Shown: one piece after another, positions 17,749-27,479 of the stretch
How the letters are laid out: each line of letters begins with the position of its first letter
How positions within the stretch are numbered: position 1 is the first letter of the stretch
Source: Marinobacter sp. BW6
Lineage (GTDB): Bacteria; Pseudomonadota; Gammaproteobacteria; Pseudomonadales; Oleiphilaceae
Assembly: GCF_008107725.1 (NCBI RefSeq)
Contig: NZ_VIRN01000037.1
Coordinates: 496,001 to 560,000, forward strand
Direction of reading: 5' to 3'
Length of the DNA: 64,000 nt
Made by a program: the position numbers and the translations under genes
The notes under the pieces: generated by a model
What the model was told of the DNA's origin: nothing
The model's input: the letters and a program-made list of their open reading frames with translations, nothing else
Database searches by the model: none

Positions 17749-18714
17749 TTATACCTCTGGATTACCCAATGCCTCAGCAGCCCCCAGCAGACCGGTGTAT
17801 GGCTCAGTGACCACGTAAACCGGAGTAAATTCCAGCAGCGGCCGCATTCTTCCTTTATCTTCAAAGCCGTTACGGAACGGGCTTTCCAGAAAAAACTCGA
17901 GGAAGCGCGGCAGGATTCCGCCGCAAAGGTAAACCCCGCCGGTGCTCCCGAGGGTTAGAACCCCGTTGCCGGCTACCCGGCCCAGGATTTCACAGAAGTG
18001 GCGGAGCGTGTGATGAGCCAGGCTATCGGTGTCTCCTACCGCCGCTGCGGTGATTTTCTCGGGCGCGTCCAGCGGCGCAGCCAAGCCCTGAATCTCTGCG
18101 TGGGCCTGATACAAGTTCAGCAAGCCCTGGCCACACAAAATCCTTTCTACCGACACCCGTCCAAAACGGGCCTTTAAAATCCGCAGCACGTCCATTTCGG
18201 CATCGTCCGTGGGAGCGAAATCCACGTGGCCACCCTCGGTCATTAACGGCACCCAGCCATGCTCAATGGGCACCAGGCCTGAAACACCGAGCCCGGTGCC
18301 AGGCCCCATAACCAGTCGGGGGCGACGGCTGTCACCGGGGCCGCCGCAAACATGCACCAGATGGTCGTCCGCAACGTGAGGAACGCCGAGGGCCATGGCG
18401 GTAAAATCATTGATCACCTTGAACCTGGACCAGCCAAACTGTACCCGGACTTCTTCGGTATCAAAACGCCAGTGGTTGTTGGTCATCCGAACCTGGGTAC
18501 CGCGAACCGGCGAGGCAACTGCCAGGCAGGCCCCATCCACCTCCGCAACCCCAACCCGAGCCAGGTAATCCCGCACGGCACCATCAAGATTCGTGTATTC
18601 CCCGCAGGGGAGAATCTCGATGGCCCGGGGCTGCACACTGCCCTGCTCTACCAGGGCGAAACGCGCGTTGGTGCCGCCAATATCGCCGACCAGTGAATAC
18701 TGTGCTGCTGTCAT
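17749..18714 (-). CDS. glk: Glucokinase
   Basis: Phosphorylates glucose to glucose 6-phosphate with ATP. The 321-residue protein has the bacterial Glk ATP motif [13 protein letters not shown] (about 8-20), the glucose-site [11 protein letters not shown] and the loop [12 protein letters not shown]. The start overlaps the edd stop by four bases (ATGA), so the two are co-transcribed and probably coupled. With edd it feeds the Entner-Doudoroff pathway. No glucose transporter is in the window. Confidence 0.93.
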   Translation of the reverse strand: MTAAQYSLVGDIGGTNARFALVEQGSVQPRAIEILPCGEYTNLDGAVRDYLARVGVAEVDGACLAVASPVRGTQVRMTNNHWRFDTEEVRVQFGWSRFKVINDFTAMALGVPHVADDHLVHVCGGPGDSRRPRLVMGPGTGLGVSGLVPIEHGWVPLMTEGGHVDFAPTDDAEMDVLRILKARFGRVSVERILCGQGLLNLYQAHAEIQGLAAPLDAPEKITAAAVGDTDSLAHHTLRHFCEILGRVAGNGVLTLGSTGGVYLCGGILPRFLEFFLESPFRNGFEDKGRMRPLLEFTPVYVVTEPYTGLLGAAEALGNPEV

Positions 18715-20531
18715 GCCTCATGATTCCAGAAAAAGCTGGCCCCTTCCTCGGGATTGCTGGAAGCGCGACGCATCCAGCCAAACAACTCCCGACCGTAGCC
18801 GTGATGATACCCGGTCAGGTCGGCTTTTTCAGATTCCCGGCCGGCGAACTCCTGTTCATCCACGCGGATGGCAAGAACACCGTTTTCGGCATCCAGACAG
18901 ACCGGATCACCATTCTTGACCTTCGCCAGGGGACCGCCATCCAGTGCCTCCGGGTACACATGGATCGCCGCGGGTACCTTGCCCGACGCGCCGGACATAC
19001 GACCATCGGTCACCAGGCCCACCTTGAACCCGCGATCCTGCAACACGCCAAGGTAGGGGGTGAGCTTATGCAGTTCCGGCATGCCATTACTCTTGGGCCC
19101 CTGGAAACGCACGATCACAATGCAATCCCTGTCCAGGTCGCCAGCCTCAAAGGCTGCCTTGAGTTCGTTCTGGTCGTTAAACACCACGGCCGGTGCTTCA
19201 ACTTTTCGATGTTCCGGGGCAACGGCAGAAACCTTGATGACGCCACGACCAAGATTGCCATCAAGCACCCTCAGCCCCCCATCCGGTGCAAACGGTTCCG
19301 CGACCGGGCTGAGTACATCCGGGCGAAGGCTTTTTTCCGGCGCCGGCTTCCACACCAGCTTCTCATCCACCAACTCCGGCATCTCGGTGTAGCGCTCCAG
19401 ACCATAGCCAACCACCGTGTTCACGTCATTGTGCAGGTACCCACCGCTCAGCAGCTCTCTGATCAGAAACGGGGTCCCGCCGGCCTCGTGGAAGGCATTC
19501 ACGTCCTCCTGGCCGTTGGGGTAGATCCGGGTCATGGACGGAACCACAGAGGAAAGCTCGGCATAGTCGTTCCAGTCGATAATGATCCCCGCGGCACGGG
19601 CAATCGCGATCCAGTGGATGGTGTGATTGGTGGAGCCACCGGTAACCAGCAGCGCCACCAGAGCATTGACGATGCTCTTTTCATCCACCATGTCGCCAAG
19701 ACCAAGCTCGCCACCGTGAGGCTTGGACAGCTTGATCACCTGCTCGGTCGCGGCCCGGGTGAGCTCTTCGCGCAGCGGTGTATTGGGGTTTACAAAAGCC
19801 GACCCCGGCATATGCAGCCCCATGACTTCCACCAACAGCTGGTTGCTGTTGGCAGTGCCATAAAACGTGCAGGTGCCCGGGCTGTGATAGGACTTGCTCT
19901 CGGCCTCTAGCAGTTCCTCTTTGCCAACCTTGCCCTCGGCGTAAAGCTGGCGAATCCGCTGTTTTTCCTTGTTCGGCAGTCCTGAAGGCATCGGGCCTGC
20001 CGGAACCAGAATGGTAGGGAGATAGCCGAAGCTCAGCGAGCCGATAAGAAGCCCCGGCACAATCTTGTCGCAAATCCCCAGAAGCAGCGTGGCATCGAAC
20101 ATGTTGTGACTCAGGGCCACGGCAGTACTCATTGCGATGGTGTCCCGGGAAAACAGGCTCAGCTCCATACCCGGCTGGCCCTGGGTTACGCCGTCGCACA
20201 TGGCGGGCGTGCCACCGGCCACCTGAGCCACGGACCCCATCCCCCGGGCAGCTTCCCGGATAAGATCCGGGAACTTTTCGTAGGGTTGGTGGGCCGAAAG
20301 CATATCGTTATAGGCCGTTACCATTGCCACGTTGGCCTTGTTCATGAACTTCAGTGTGTCCTTGTCGCCCTGATTACAGGCCGCGAAACCGTGGGCCAGA
20401 TTGCCACAGGACAGAGAACTCCGATGCGGGGATTGGGCTTTGAGCGCATTCATGCGATCCAGGTAGTCCTGCCGCGTTGAGCGACTGCGCTCGATAATTC
20501 TCTGGGTAACCTTGTCGACGGTTGGGTGCAT
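18711..20531 (-). CDS. edd: Phosphogluconate dehydratase
   Basis: Converts 6-phosphogluconate to 2-keto-3-deoxy-6-phosphogluconate, the first committed Entner-Doudoroff step, using an iron-sulfur cluster. The protein is about 606 residues. Family blocks include [41 protein letters not shown] and [13 protein letters not shown], which carry the expected cysteines. The frame opens at 20543, but MHPT at 20531 is better: GGAG lies six bases upstream and the sequence aligns with the E. coli Edd start. It is divergent from gap and shares a HexR-like box. Confidence 0.95.
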   Translation of the reverse strand: MHPTVDKVTQRIIERSRSTRQDYLDRMNALKAQSPHRSSLSCGNLAHGFAACNQGDKDTLKFMNKANVAMVTAYNDMLSAHQPYEKFPDLIREAARGMGSVAQVAGGTPAMCDGVTQGQPGMELSLFSRDTIAMSTAVALSHNMFDATLLLGICDKIVPGLLIGSLSFGYLPTILVPAGPMPSGLPNKEKQRIRQLYAEGKVGKEELLEAESKSYHSPGTCTFYGTANSNQLLVEVMGLHMPGSAFVNPNTPLREELTRAATEQVIKLSKPHGGELGLGDMVDEKSIVNALVALLVTGGSTNHTIHWIAIARAAGIIIDWNDYAELSSVVPSMTRIYPNGQEDVNAFHEAGGTPFLIRELLSGGYLHNDVNTVVGYGLERYTEMPELVDEKLVWKPAPEKSLRPDVLSPVAEPFAPDGGLRVLDGNLGRGVIKVSAVAPEHRKVEAPAVVFNDQNELKAAFEAGDLDRDCIVIVRFQGPKSNGMPELHKLTPYLGVLQDRGFKVGLVTDGRMSGASGKVPAAIHVYPEALDGGPLAKVKNGDPVCLDAENGVLAIRVDEQEFAGRESEKADLTGYHHGYGRELFGWMRRASSNPEEGASFFWNHEA

Positions 20532-20634
20532 CGTGGGCTCCATTGCATAAATTATTGGAGTGATCGTTTTTAGACGTAATTTTACTTTCTTTTTTTGGTA
20601 TTTCCACCGTTAAATCGTTCATTTATTCTTTTTT

Positions 20635-20653
20635 TGTTGTTATATTTACTACA
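20635..20653. promoter_or_regulatory. Candidate HexR operator between edd and gap
   Basis: TGTTGTTATATTTACTACA is an imperfect 19-bp palindrome with TGT/ACA ends and an ACTACA right arm like known HexR boxes (TGTARTWWWAYTACA type). Its location between divergent edd and gap matches HexR targets in pseudomonads. A TATAAC on the minus strand overlaps it and could be the edd -10. Confidence 0.6.
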
Positions 20654-20698
20654 TTAAGAGGTTGAACGAACAAAAACGACCACTCAAGGAGTCAGACG

Positions 20699-21703
20699 AT
20701 GACGATTCGTATCGCAATCAACGGTTTTGGCCGCATTGGTCGCAATGTCCTCAGAGCATTGTATGAAAATAACTACCGGAGCCAGCTCCAGGTTGTTGCC
20801 ATCAACGACCTTGGCGACGCCGAAACCAACGCTCATTTGCTCAAGTATGACAGCGTTCACGGCCGATTTGCTGCCGACGTTAGCCACGACGCCGAATCCC
20901 TGACCGTGAACGGCGACCGCATTGCCATCACTGCACTGCACAACCCCGAAGAACTGCCCTGGAAAGACCACCGTGTTGATGTTGTTTTCGAGTGTACCGG
21001 ACTCTTTACCAAACGCGACAAGGCGGCGGCACACCTGAAAGCCGGCGCTCGCAAGGTTATCATCTCGGCACCCAGCCCCGACGCGGATGCCATGATTGTC
21101 TACGGTGTGAACCACGAAACCCTGACTGCCGAAAACGACATCATTTCCAACGCGTCCTGCACAACGAACTGTCTGGCACCGGTTGTTGAAGCCCTGCACA
21201 GAGCCATTGGTATCGAGAGTGGCCTGATGACTACCATCCACTCCTACACCAACGATCAGAAACTGAGCGACGTTTACCATTCCGATCTCTATCGGGCACG
21301 CTCTGCCACCCAGTCGATGATTCCAACCAAGACCGGCGCTGCCGCCGCCATTGGGAAGGTCATTCCGGAGCTTGACGGCAAACTCGACGGCCTTGCGGTT
21401 CGGGTACCCACTATCAACGTTTCACTGGTAGATTTCGGCTTTATTGCAAGCCGGGAAACAACAGCCGACGAGGTAAACGAAGCGGTTAAAGCGGCCGCCG
21501 AGAAAAACCCGGTTCTCGGCTATAATGTCGAGAAACTGGTCAGCGTGGACTTCAATCACAATGCGCTCTCCAGTATCTATGACGCCAACCACACACGGGT
21601 TCTGGGCCGTCACGTAAAAGTCATGGCCTGGTACGACAATGAATGGGGCTTCTCGAACCGCATGCTGGATAATGCCCTCGCCCTGATCAAGGCCGACCAG
21701 TAA
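20699..21703 (+). CDS. gap: Glyceraldehyde-3-phosphate dehydrogenase
   Basis: A 334-residue type I GAPDH that converts glyceraldehyde 3-phosphate to 1,3-bisphosphoglycerate with NAD. The N-terminal nucleotide fold is [19 protein letters not shown]. The catalytic cysteine is in [12 protein letters not shown] (about residue 155) and the C-terminal block is [18 protein letters not shown] precedes the ATG. Placement beside edd and a HexR-like box suggests a glycolytic role in the Entner-Doudoroff regulon. It is followed by pyk 68 bases on. Confidence 0.95.
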   Translation: MTIRIAINGFGRIGRNVLRALYENNYRSQLQVVAINDLGDAETNAHLLKYDSVHGRFAADVSHDAESLTVNGDRIAITALHNPEELPWKDHRVDVVFECTGLFTKRDKAAAHLKAGARKVIISAPSPDADAMIVYGVNHETLTAENDIISNASCTTNCLAPVVEALHRAIGIESGLMTTIHSYTNDQKLSDVYHSDLYRARSATQSMIPTKTGAAAAIGKVIPELDGKLDGLAVRVPTINVSLVDFGFIASRETTADEVNEAVKAAAEKNPVLGYNVEKLVSVDFNHNALSSIYDANHTRVLGRHVKVMAWYDNEWGFSNRMLDNALALIKADQ

Positions 21704-21771
21704 ATCTGGCCGTTCCGGATTATTCCGCTACTCTGTTCGAGACCATTTTGAAGAACCAAAGGACACCAACC

Positions 21772-23220
21772 ATGCTCAGGCGTACCAAGATTGTCGCCAC
21801 CCTCGGCCCCGCTACCGACTCTCCGGAATCCCTTGCGGCCATCATTGCCGCCGGTGTAGATGTCACCCGACTTAACTTTTCCCACGGCAGTGCCGAAGAG
21901 CACATAGGGCGAGCCCGCCGCGTTCGCGAAGCGGCAGCATCCCAGGGCCGGTTCGTCGCACTGCTGGCCGATTTGCAGGGCCCCAAGCTCCGCATCGCAC
22001 GGTTTTCGGAAAACAAGGTCACCCTCAAGGCAGGCCAGACATTTATCCTGGACGCCGCCATGGACAAGGAAGCGGGTACTGAAGAAAGTGTCGGCATCGA
22101 TTACGAGCAACTGATAGAGGATGTGGAACCGGGCGACATTCTGGTTCTCGATGATGGCCGCATAGAGATGGAAGTTCAGTCGGTCAGTGACCACAGCATC
22201 ACCTCCACCGTTCTGATCGGCGGCCCGCTCTCAAATAACAAGGGCCTGAACAAGCGCGGCGGCGGCCTGTCCGCTGAAGCACTGACGGAAAAGGACAAGC
22301 AGGACATCGTGACGGCCGCCAAACTGGGCGCGGATTACGTGGCGGTCTCTTTTGTCCGCACCGCCGAGGATATGCACATTGCCCGGCGCCTGCTGAAAGA
22401 GGCAGGCTCTGACGCAGGCCTGGTCGCGAAAATCGAACGGGCGGAACTTGCCGACGATGTGGAAGCCCTGGACGCCGTAATCGAAGCATCCGATGCCGTG
22501 ATGGTTGCCCGTGGCGATCTGGCCGTGGAAATCGGCGACGCCCAGTTGGTTGGCGTACAGAAGCACATCATCTCCCGTGCCCGCGTTCTTAACCGTGCGG
22601 TGATCACGGCCACGCAGATGATGGAGTCGATGATCACCAGCCCGATGCCGACGCGAGCCGAAGTCTCAGACGTTGCCAACGCGGTCATGGACTACACCGA
22701 TGCGGTGATGCTCTCTGCCGAAACCGCTGTGGGTGATTACCCGAAGGAGGCCGTGGAAGCCATGGTGCGGATCTGCCTTGGTGCAGAGAAGCATCCGTCC
22801 ATGCATCAGTCCAAGCACCGGATTCACGAGAGCATGGAAGCGGTGGACGAGGCCATTGCCCTGTCGGCCATGTACGCGGCCAATCACCTTGAGGGTGTCT
22901 CGGCCATTATCTGCATGACCGAAACCGGCGCCACGCCGAGGCTGATGTCCCGTATCAAGTCGAGCCTGCCGATCTTTGCGTTCTCACGCCATCACTCCAC
23001 CCAGCACAGGGTTGTGCTGTTCCGGGGCGTTCAGACCGTTCCGTTCGATTCTGCCAAGATTCCGAACGAGCGGACCAATGCGTTGGCGGTGTCGGAGCTG
23101 GTGAATCGCGAGGCGGTCAAGGATGGTGATCTGGTGGTGATTACCAAGGGTGACTATGTGAATGCCCAGGGTGGAACCAATACCATGAAGATTGTTCGCG
23201 TTGGATCGGATATTCGCTGA
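21772..23220 (+). CDS. pyk: Pyruvate kinase
   Basis: Makes pyruvate and ATP from phosphoenolpyruvate. The 482-residue protein starts [19 protein letters not shown] and contains the metal/substrate motifs [17 protein letters not shown] and [13 protein letters not shown]. The catalytic-helix block [13 protein letters not shown] and a C-terminal regulatory domain follow. The frame opens at a TTG eight codons earlier, but the ATG at 21772 has AAGGA at good spacing and matches family N-termini. It lies downstream of gap and converges on eda. Confidence 0.94.
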   Translation: MLRRTKIVATLGPATDSPESLAAIIAAGVDVTRLNFSHGSAEEHIGRARRVREAAASQGRFVALLADLQGPKLRIARFSENKVTLKAGQTFILDAAMDKEAGTEESVGIDYEQLIEDVEPGDILVLDDGRIEMEVQSVSDHSITSTVLIGGPLSNNKGLNKRGGGLSAEALTEKDKQDIVTAAKLGADYVAVSFVRTAEDMHIARRLLKEAGSDAGLVAKIERAELADDVEALDAVIEASDAVMVARGDLAVEIGDAQLVGVQKHIISRARVLNRAVITATQMMESMITSPMPTRAEVSDVANAVMDYTDAVMLSAETAVGDYPKEAVEAMVRICLGAEKHPSMHQSKHRIHESMEAVDEAIALSAMYAANHLEGVSAIICMTETGATPRLMSRIKSSLPIFAFSRHHSTQHRVVLFRGVQTVPFDSAKIPNERTNALAVSELVNREAVKDGDLVVITKGDYVNAQGGTNTMKIVRVGSDIR

Positions 23221-23263
23221 TTATTTCTTCCCGATTAGCCCGCCGTCGGCGGTGGAAGACCTT

Positions 23264-23409
23264 GTAGCCTGAGGGTCTTGTGCCGGGCGGCAGTGGGGTT
23301 CCCGTTTCCAAAAACCGCTACGAGCACATCCATGTGCGCTTGGCTGTGCTCGTAGCGTTTCCCGGAAGCCCCGCCTCGAAGCGCGCAAACTCCAAAAGCT
23401 TCAGGCTAC
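23264..23409. repeat. 146-bp symmetric nested inverted-repeat element
   Basis: Outer arms GTAGCCTGA (23264-23272) and TCAGGCTAC (23401-23409) and inner 13-bp arms CGCTACGAGCACA (23316-23328) and TGTGCTCGTAGCG (23345-23357) share the same centre, with 52 bases from outer end to inner arm on both sides. No coding potential was seen. It fills the gap between convergent pyk and eda. It could be a dispersed MITE- or REP-like repeat acting as a bidirectional terminator. Confidence 0.8.
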
Positions 23410-23425
23410 GGGAACAGAACCGAAG

Positions 23426-24073
23426 TCAAAGATCAGCCAAACTCCCCTGCGCAATCTCGGTAATCTGCGCCCAGTCTTTAGCCGCGACCACATCTGCAGG
23501 GGTCAACCAGGTGCCACCAACGGCCTGGACGTTGCCGAGGGCCAGGTAGTCGGCTGCGGTGTTTCGGCGGATGCCGCCTGTGGGGCAGAAGGTGACGTCC
23601 GGGAACGGCCCGCTGAAGGCTTTGAGGGCGGGGATGCCGCCGGCGACTTCGGCGGGGAAGAATTTGAATTCGCGGTAGCCGAGATTGTAGCCGACCATCA
23701 GTTCAGAGATAGTGGCAATGCCCGGCAACAGTGGAGCTTCGGAGGTTACGCCGAACTCCAGGATGGCCTCAGTCACGCCCGGGGTGATAACAAACTGGGC
23801 GCCAGCGGCTTCCACCTGGCGGTACTGGTCAATGCTCGTGACAGTACCCGCACCGACCCAGGCGTCCGGGATGGCTTTTCGGACTTTTTCGATAGCTTTG
23901 AGGCCGTGCTCGGTGCGCAAGGTGATTTCCAGGACGTTGATGCCGCCATCAACCAATGCCTGACAAAGCGGCACGGCGTCGTCGAGTTCATTGATTGCGA
24001 TAACAGGCACCAGGGGAGAGGATTGCAGTACTGCCCTGACGCGCTCGCGATGGTAATCGGAAAGTTGGTTCAT
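23426..24073 (-). CDS. eda: 2-dehydro-3-deoxy-phosphogluconate aldolase
   Basis: Splits 2-keto-3-deoxy-6-phosphogluconate into pyruvate and glyceraldehyde 3-phosphate. The protein has 215 residues, with the class I aldolase barrel signature PVIAINELDDAVPLCQALVDGGINVLEITLRT in parts. The Schiff-base lysine is probably in FKFFPAEVAGG, and the phosphate-binding FCPTGGI is present. An upstream in-frame extension to 24325 overlaps pgl and is rejected. The ATG at 24073 has GGAG six bases upstream. It is third in a zwf-pgl-eda operon. Confidence 0.94.
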   Translation of the reverse strand: MNQLSDYHRERVRAVLQSSPLVPVIAINELDDAVPLCQALVDGGINVLEITLRTEHGLKAIEKVRKAIPDAWVGAGTVTSIDQYRQVEAAGAQFVITPGVTEAILEFGVTSEAPLLPGIATISELMVGYNLGYREFKFFPAEVAGGIPALKAFSGPFPDVTFCPTGGIRRNTAADYLALGNVQAVGGTWLTPADVVAAKDWAQITEIAQGSLADL

Positions 24074-24102
24074 GGTTTTCTCCATAACAAAGGTCAGGCG
24101 TT

Positions 24103-24822
24103 TCAGGGGCTCCAGAACACCTGGAGGCCAGGCTTCAGGAAAGCTCTGATAGGCATTTCGAGCACCTTGTCCGGTTCGGACATGGCCCGCTCGAGCGTCT
24201 GCAGCTTGTCCTCGCCCTTGAGATGCAAGGCGGTGAAGCGGGCATCTCTCAGGGGTGGCCAGGTCAGGGTAATGCGCTTCTGGGGTTGCGATGCAGGTGT
24301 GGCAGCCGCAACGATTTCCTGACATTCGGGATCCATGGCGCTCTCCAGTTCAGGTGCGTCCGGGAACAGCGACGCCGTATGGCCGTCATTGCCCATGCCC
24401 AGAATCAGCACGTCGATGGGCAGAGCCAGATCCGCCAATTCGGCCTTCACTCGCTCAAGACCCTCTGAGGGTGTCGCACCAGGCTGTTTGAGCGACAGGA
24501 ATCGGGCCGACGCGGCGTTGTCCTGCAACAGGTTTTCCCGAACCAGACGGGTATTGCTGGCGTCGTCGTTCTCTTCCACCCAACGCTCATCCGCCAGCAG
24601 AACGTCTACCCTGCCCCATTCCAGATCCTTGCCCGAGAGCGCCTTGAAAAATGGCAGCGGCGTAGAGCCTCCGGATACCACGAGGCTCGCCCTGGGCGCC
24701 TCTCTCAGGCGGACAGCCAGGAACTCGGCGACCGCATCCGCAAGATTCAAGGCCACGCTCTCGGGCGTTTCTCCTGAACGGTCGCTGACCCCCTCTGGCA
24801 AGCGAAGATCAGACATCTTCAT
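24103..24822 (-). CDS. pgl: 6-phosphogluconolactonase
   Basis: Hydrolyses 6-phosphogluconolactone to 6-phosphogluconate. The 239-residue DevB-type protein has the family motifs [16 protein letters not shown] (about 46-61), [17 protein letters not shown] (about 74-90) and [14 protein letters not shown] (about 141-154). The start overlaps the zwf 3' end by 14 bases, so translation is probably coupled. It acts between Zwf and Edd. Confidence 0.94.
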   Translation of the reverse strand: MKMSDLRLPEGVSDRSGETPESVALNLADAVAEFLAVRLREAPRASLVVSGGSTPLPFFKALSGKDLEWGRVDVLLADERWVEENDDASNTRLVRENLLQDNAASARFLSLKQPGATPSEGLERVKAELADLALPIDVLILGMGNDGHTASLFPDAPELESAMDPECQEIVAAATPASQPQKRITLTWPPLRDARFTALHLKGEDKLQTLERAMSEPDKVLEMPIRAFLKPGLQVFWSP

Positions 24823-26284
24823 ACCAGCTCCTCCCGTCCCGGGTAATCATGGCAATGGAGGCAACTGGCCCCCAGGTTCCGGAGGCGTAGCGCTTGGGTG
24901 GTTCGCCGCTGTCTTTCCAGTTCTGGATAACCTGGTCTACCCAGCGCCAGGCATATTCCACCTCATCCCGGCGGACAAACAGGTACTGGTTGCCCTTCAT
25001 CACCTCCCACAGCAGACGCTCATAGGCGTCGGGAATACGGTCAGTAGCGAAAGTCTCCGAAAAAGTCAGCTCCAGCGGGCCCTGGCGCAGGCGCATGCCC
25101 TTGTCGAGGCCCTGGTCCTTGGTGAGAATCTTCAGGGCCATGCCCTCATCTGGCTGAAGACGGATGATCAGCTTGTTGTTGGCCAGGTGCTTCTGGTCCG
25201 GATCAAAGATGTAGTGGGGTGCCGGCTTGAAGTGAATGATAATCTGCGACAGCTTTTCGGGCAGGCGTTTGCCGGTTCGGATGTAAAACGGAACACCGGA
25301 CCAGCGCCAGTTGTCGATCTCGGCCTTGAGTGCAACAAAGGTTTCAGTGGCACTGCCTTTGTTCGCCCCCTCTTCTTCGAGGTAACCGGGAACCGGTTTG
25401 CCGTTGCTGGTGCCGGCGGTGTACTGGCCACGCACAACGTAGCTGTCCATCATGTCCGGAGTAATCTGCTTCAACGCCTTGAGCACTTTTACCTTTTCAT
25501 CACGAATGCTATCCGCGGACAGATCCGAAGGGGGGTCCATGGCGATCAGGCACAGTAGCTGCAACAGATGGTTCTGGATCATGTCGCGAATCTGGCCGGC
25601 CTTGTCGAAATAACCCCACCGGCCCTCAATGCCAACACTTTCAGCAACGGTAATTTCCACGTGTGAGATGTGGTTCTGGTCCCACTGGGAGGCAAACAGG
25701 TTATTCGCAAAACGCAGAGCGATCAGGTTCTGGACCGTTTCTTTGCCAAGGTAATGATCAATCCGGAATAGCTGGTTCTCGTTGTAGACCTCGCCCAGCT
25801 CGTCGTTGATCACCTTCGACGACTCCAGATCGTGACCGATCGGTTTCTCTACCACCACCCGAGTCTTTTCGGTACAGCAACTCGCGGAACGCAGGTTCCG
25901 GGCTATGACGCCATACATGGACGGCGGGGTTGCCATATAAACAATAAGCTGATTATTGGCGTCATCACGCCACTCGTTGAGCACACCGAAAGCGTCGGGT
26001 TCGTTAAAATTCAGAATCTGGTAATCAACCCGCTTCAGAAAGGACTTGGCCAGCTCGGCATCAAACTCTTCCGGCTTTACATGCTGCTTCAGCCTGTCAA
26101 ACAACTGCTGGCGCACGGTCTCGGTATCGGCCTCTGTGCGGGCAATGGCAAGCACCCGGCTGCCATCGGCCAGGAGGTTGGCGCGCTCCAGCTGGTACAG
26201 CGCCGGAAACAGTTTTCGCTGGGCAAGGTCACCCAGCGCTCCGAATAGCATCAGGTCACAACGGGTATTGATCTTGTTGACCAT
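24809..26284 (-). CDS. zwf: Glucose-6-phosphate 1-dehydrogenase
   Basis: Oxidises glucose 6-phosphate to the lactone with NAD(P). The 491-residue protein begins with the nucleotide-binding stretch [20 protein letters not shown] (about 11-30) and contains the active-site hexapeptide region RIDHYLGKE (about 174-182). First gene of the zwf-pgl-eda operon, it is divergent from hexR and a HexR-like box lies 56-72 bases upstream. The ribosome site (AGAGAAG) is weak. Confidence 0.95.
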   Translation of the reverse strand: MVNKINTRCDLMLFGALGDLAQRKLFPALYQLERANLLADGSRVLAIARTEADTETVRQQLFDRLKQHVKPEEFDAELAKSFLKRVDYQILNFNEPDAFGVLNEWRDDANNQLIVYMATPPSMYGVIARNLRSASCCTEKTRVVVEKPIGHDLESSKVINDELGEVYNENQLFRIDHYLGKETVQNLIALRFANNLFASQWDQNHISHVEITVAESVGIEGRWGYFDKAGQIRDMIQNHLLQLLCLIAMDPPSDLSADSIRDEKVKVLKALKQITPDMMDSYVVRGQYTAGTSNGKPVPGYLEEEGANKGSATETFVALKAEIDNWRWSGVPFYIRTGKRLPEKLSQIIIHFKPAPHYIFDPDQKHLANNKLIIRLQPDEGMALKILTKDQGLDKGMRLRQGPLELTFSETFATDRIPDAYERLLWEVMKGNQYLFVRRDEVEYAWRWVDQVIQNWKDSGEPPKRYASGTWGPVASIAMITRDGRSWYEDV

Positions 26285-26339
26285 TGGTTACTTCTCTCTG
26301 GTGGGCAGTCCGTCGCAAAAACCCGACGACAGGACTCAA

Positions 26340-26356
26340 TGTAGTAATTTTAAACA
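26340..26356. promoter_or_regulatory. Candidate HexR operator between zwf and hexR
   Basis: On the minus strand it reads TGTTTAAAATTACTACA, 17 bases with TGT/ACA ends. It shares TTACTACATT with the edd/gap box. Position in the zwf-hexR divergent region fits HexR control of zwf and autoregulation. Confidence 0.55.
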
Positions 26357-26440
26357 AATAATGACATCCAAAAATCCATTTTCCAAGAAAAAACTGCGCT
26401 TCTTGACACTTTTACTACCCCAAAACCGGTAAAAAAGCGG

Positions 26441-26446
26441 TATAAT
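26441..26446 (+). promoter_or_regulatory. -10 hexamer of the hexR promoter
   Basis: A perfect TATAAT 50 bases before the hexR start. The nearest TTGACA (26403-26408) is 32 bases away, too far to be its partner, so the -35 is weak and an activator or extended contacts may help. Confidence 0.5.
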
Positions 26447-26495
26447 CACCGCGTTTTCAAGACAACGACCGCCCATGATTCAGGGAGTACCATTG

Positions 26496-27368
26496 ATGGC
26501 CGCGAACCAGGCGCACCGTGACGACAATCTGCTTGAGGACATCCAGTCCAGACTGGAGACCCTTAACAAATCCGAGCGGAAAGTGGCCGAGGCCATCCTC
26601 CGCGATCCAAGTGCAGCCACCCGTTACAGCATAGCTGCCCTGGCCCGAGCCGCCGACGTCAGCGAACCCACAGTCAACCGTTTCTGCCGTGGCTTTTCAG
26701 CCACAGGCTTTCCGGATTTCAAGATACGCCTGGCACAGAGCATTGCCACCGGCACCCCGTATATCGGACAGAACGTAGAGCCGGACGACACCGTTGCCGA
26801 ATTCGCCGACAAGATCATGCTCAGTACCATTGCCAGCCTGGATAAGGCACGGCAGGCGCTCGACCCGAAAGCCCTGGCCACCGCGATCGATTACCTGATC
26901 CAGGCCAAGCAGATCAACTTCTTTGGTATGGGCGGCTCTGCTGCTGTCGCGATGGACGCCCAGCACAAGTTTTTCCGCTTCAATATCCCGGTCATGTCTT
27001 ACGACGACGCCCTGATGCAACGCATGGTTGCGGCCGGCGCCAACGTGGGAGATGTCATCGTGCTCATCTCCTATACAGGCCGCACCCGGGAAACCGTGGA
27101 TATCGCGCAACTGGCGCGTGCCAATGGTGCTACTGTGATTGGCATTACCAATCCCGACTCCCCCCTGGCAGAGAGCTGCACGGTGGTGCTAGGCGTCACC
27201 GCTCCGGAGGACACCGAGGTCTATATGCCAATGTCGTCACGCATCATTCACTTGAGCGTTATCGACATCCTGGCAACCGGCGTAACCCTGAAACGCGGCG
27301 CGGACTTCCTCGGGCACCTCAAGAAGATCAAGGAAAGCCTCAAACCCACCCGTTTTCCACCGAGCTGA
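26496..27368 (+). CDS. hexR: HexR transcriptional regulator, RpiR family
   Basis: A 290-residue repressor with an N-terminal RpiR helix-turn-helix (about 1-80; [20 protein letters not shown]) and a C-terminal SIS sugar-phosphate domain (about 125-260; [20 protein letters not shown], then [18 protein letters not shown]). HexR normally releases DNA when it binds the pathway intermediate KDPG, inducing zwf, edd and gap operons. The ATG at 26496 has GGGAG eight bases upstream; the ATG at 26475 does not. Candidate operators lie at 20635 and 26340. Confidence 0.92.
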   Translation: MAANQAHRDDNLLEDIQSRLETLNKSERKVAEAILRDPSAATRYSIAALARAADVSEPTVNRFCRGFSATGFPDFKIRLAQSIATGTPYIGQNVEPDDTVAEFADKIMLSTIASLDKARQALDPKALATAIDYLIQAKQINFFGMGGSAAVAMDAQHKFFRFNIPVMSYDDALMQRMVAAGANVGDVIVLISYTGRTRETVDIAQLARANGATVIGITNPDSPLAESCTVVLGVTAPEDTEVYMPMSSRIIHLSVIDILATGVTLKRGADFLGHLKKIKESLKPTRFPPS

Positions 27369-27408
27369 TACTGACAGTCACAGCAGACTGATAAGTCAGA
27401 TACAAAAA

Positions 27409-27431
27409 AGCCCGGGCGAACGCACCGGGCT
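27409..27431. terminator. Bidirectional intrinsic terminator, hexR/ppiD
   Basis: Seven-bp stem AGCCCGG/CCGGGCT with a nine-base loop, T-rich on the plus side and A-run on the other. It ends both hexR and convergent ppiD. Confidence 0.85.
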
Positions 27432-27479
27432 TTCTGTCTTTACTAGGCAACGATTGCCGCCCCCTATCCTGTTTACCAG

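Noticed and set aside
18693..19910. 405-codon plus-strand frame
   Set aside because: Antisense to edd, which matches its family end to end.
20665..20674. GlpR-like half-site near gap
   Set aside because: AACGAACAAA matches nine of ten positions but has no partner and no glycerol gene nearby.
24335..25558. 407-codon plus-strand frame
   Set aside because: Antisense to pgl and zwf.
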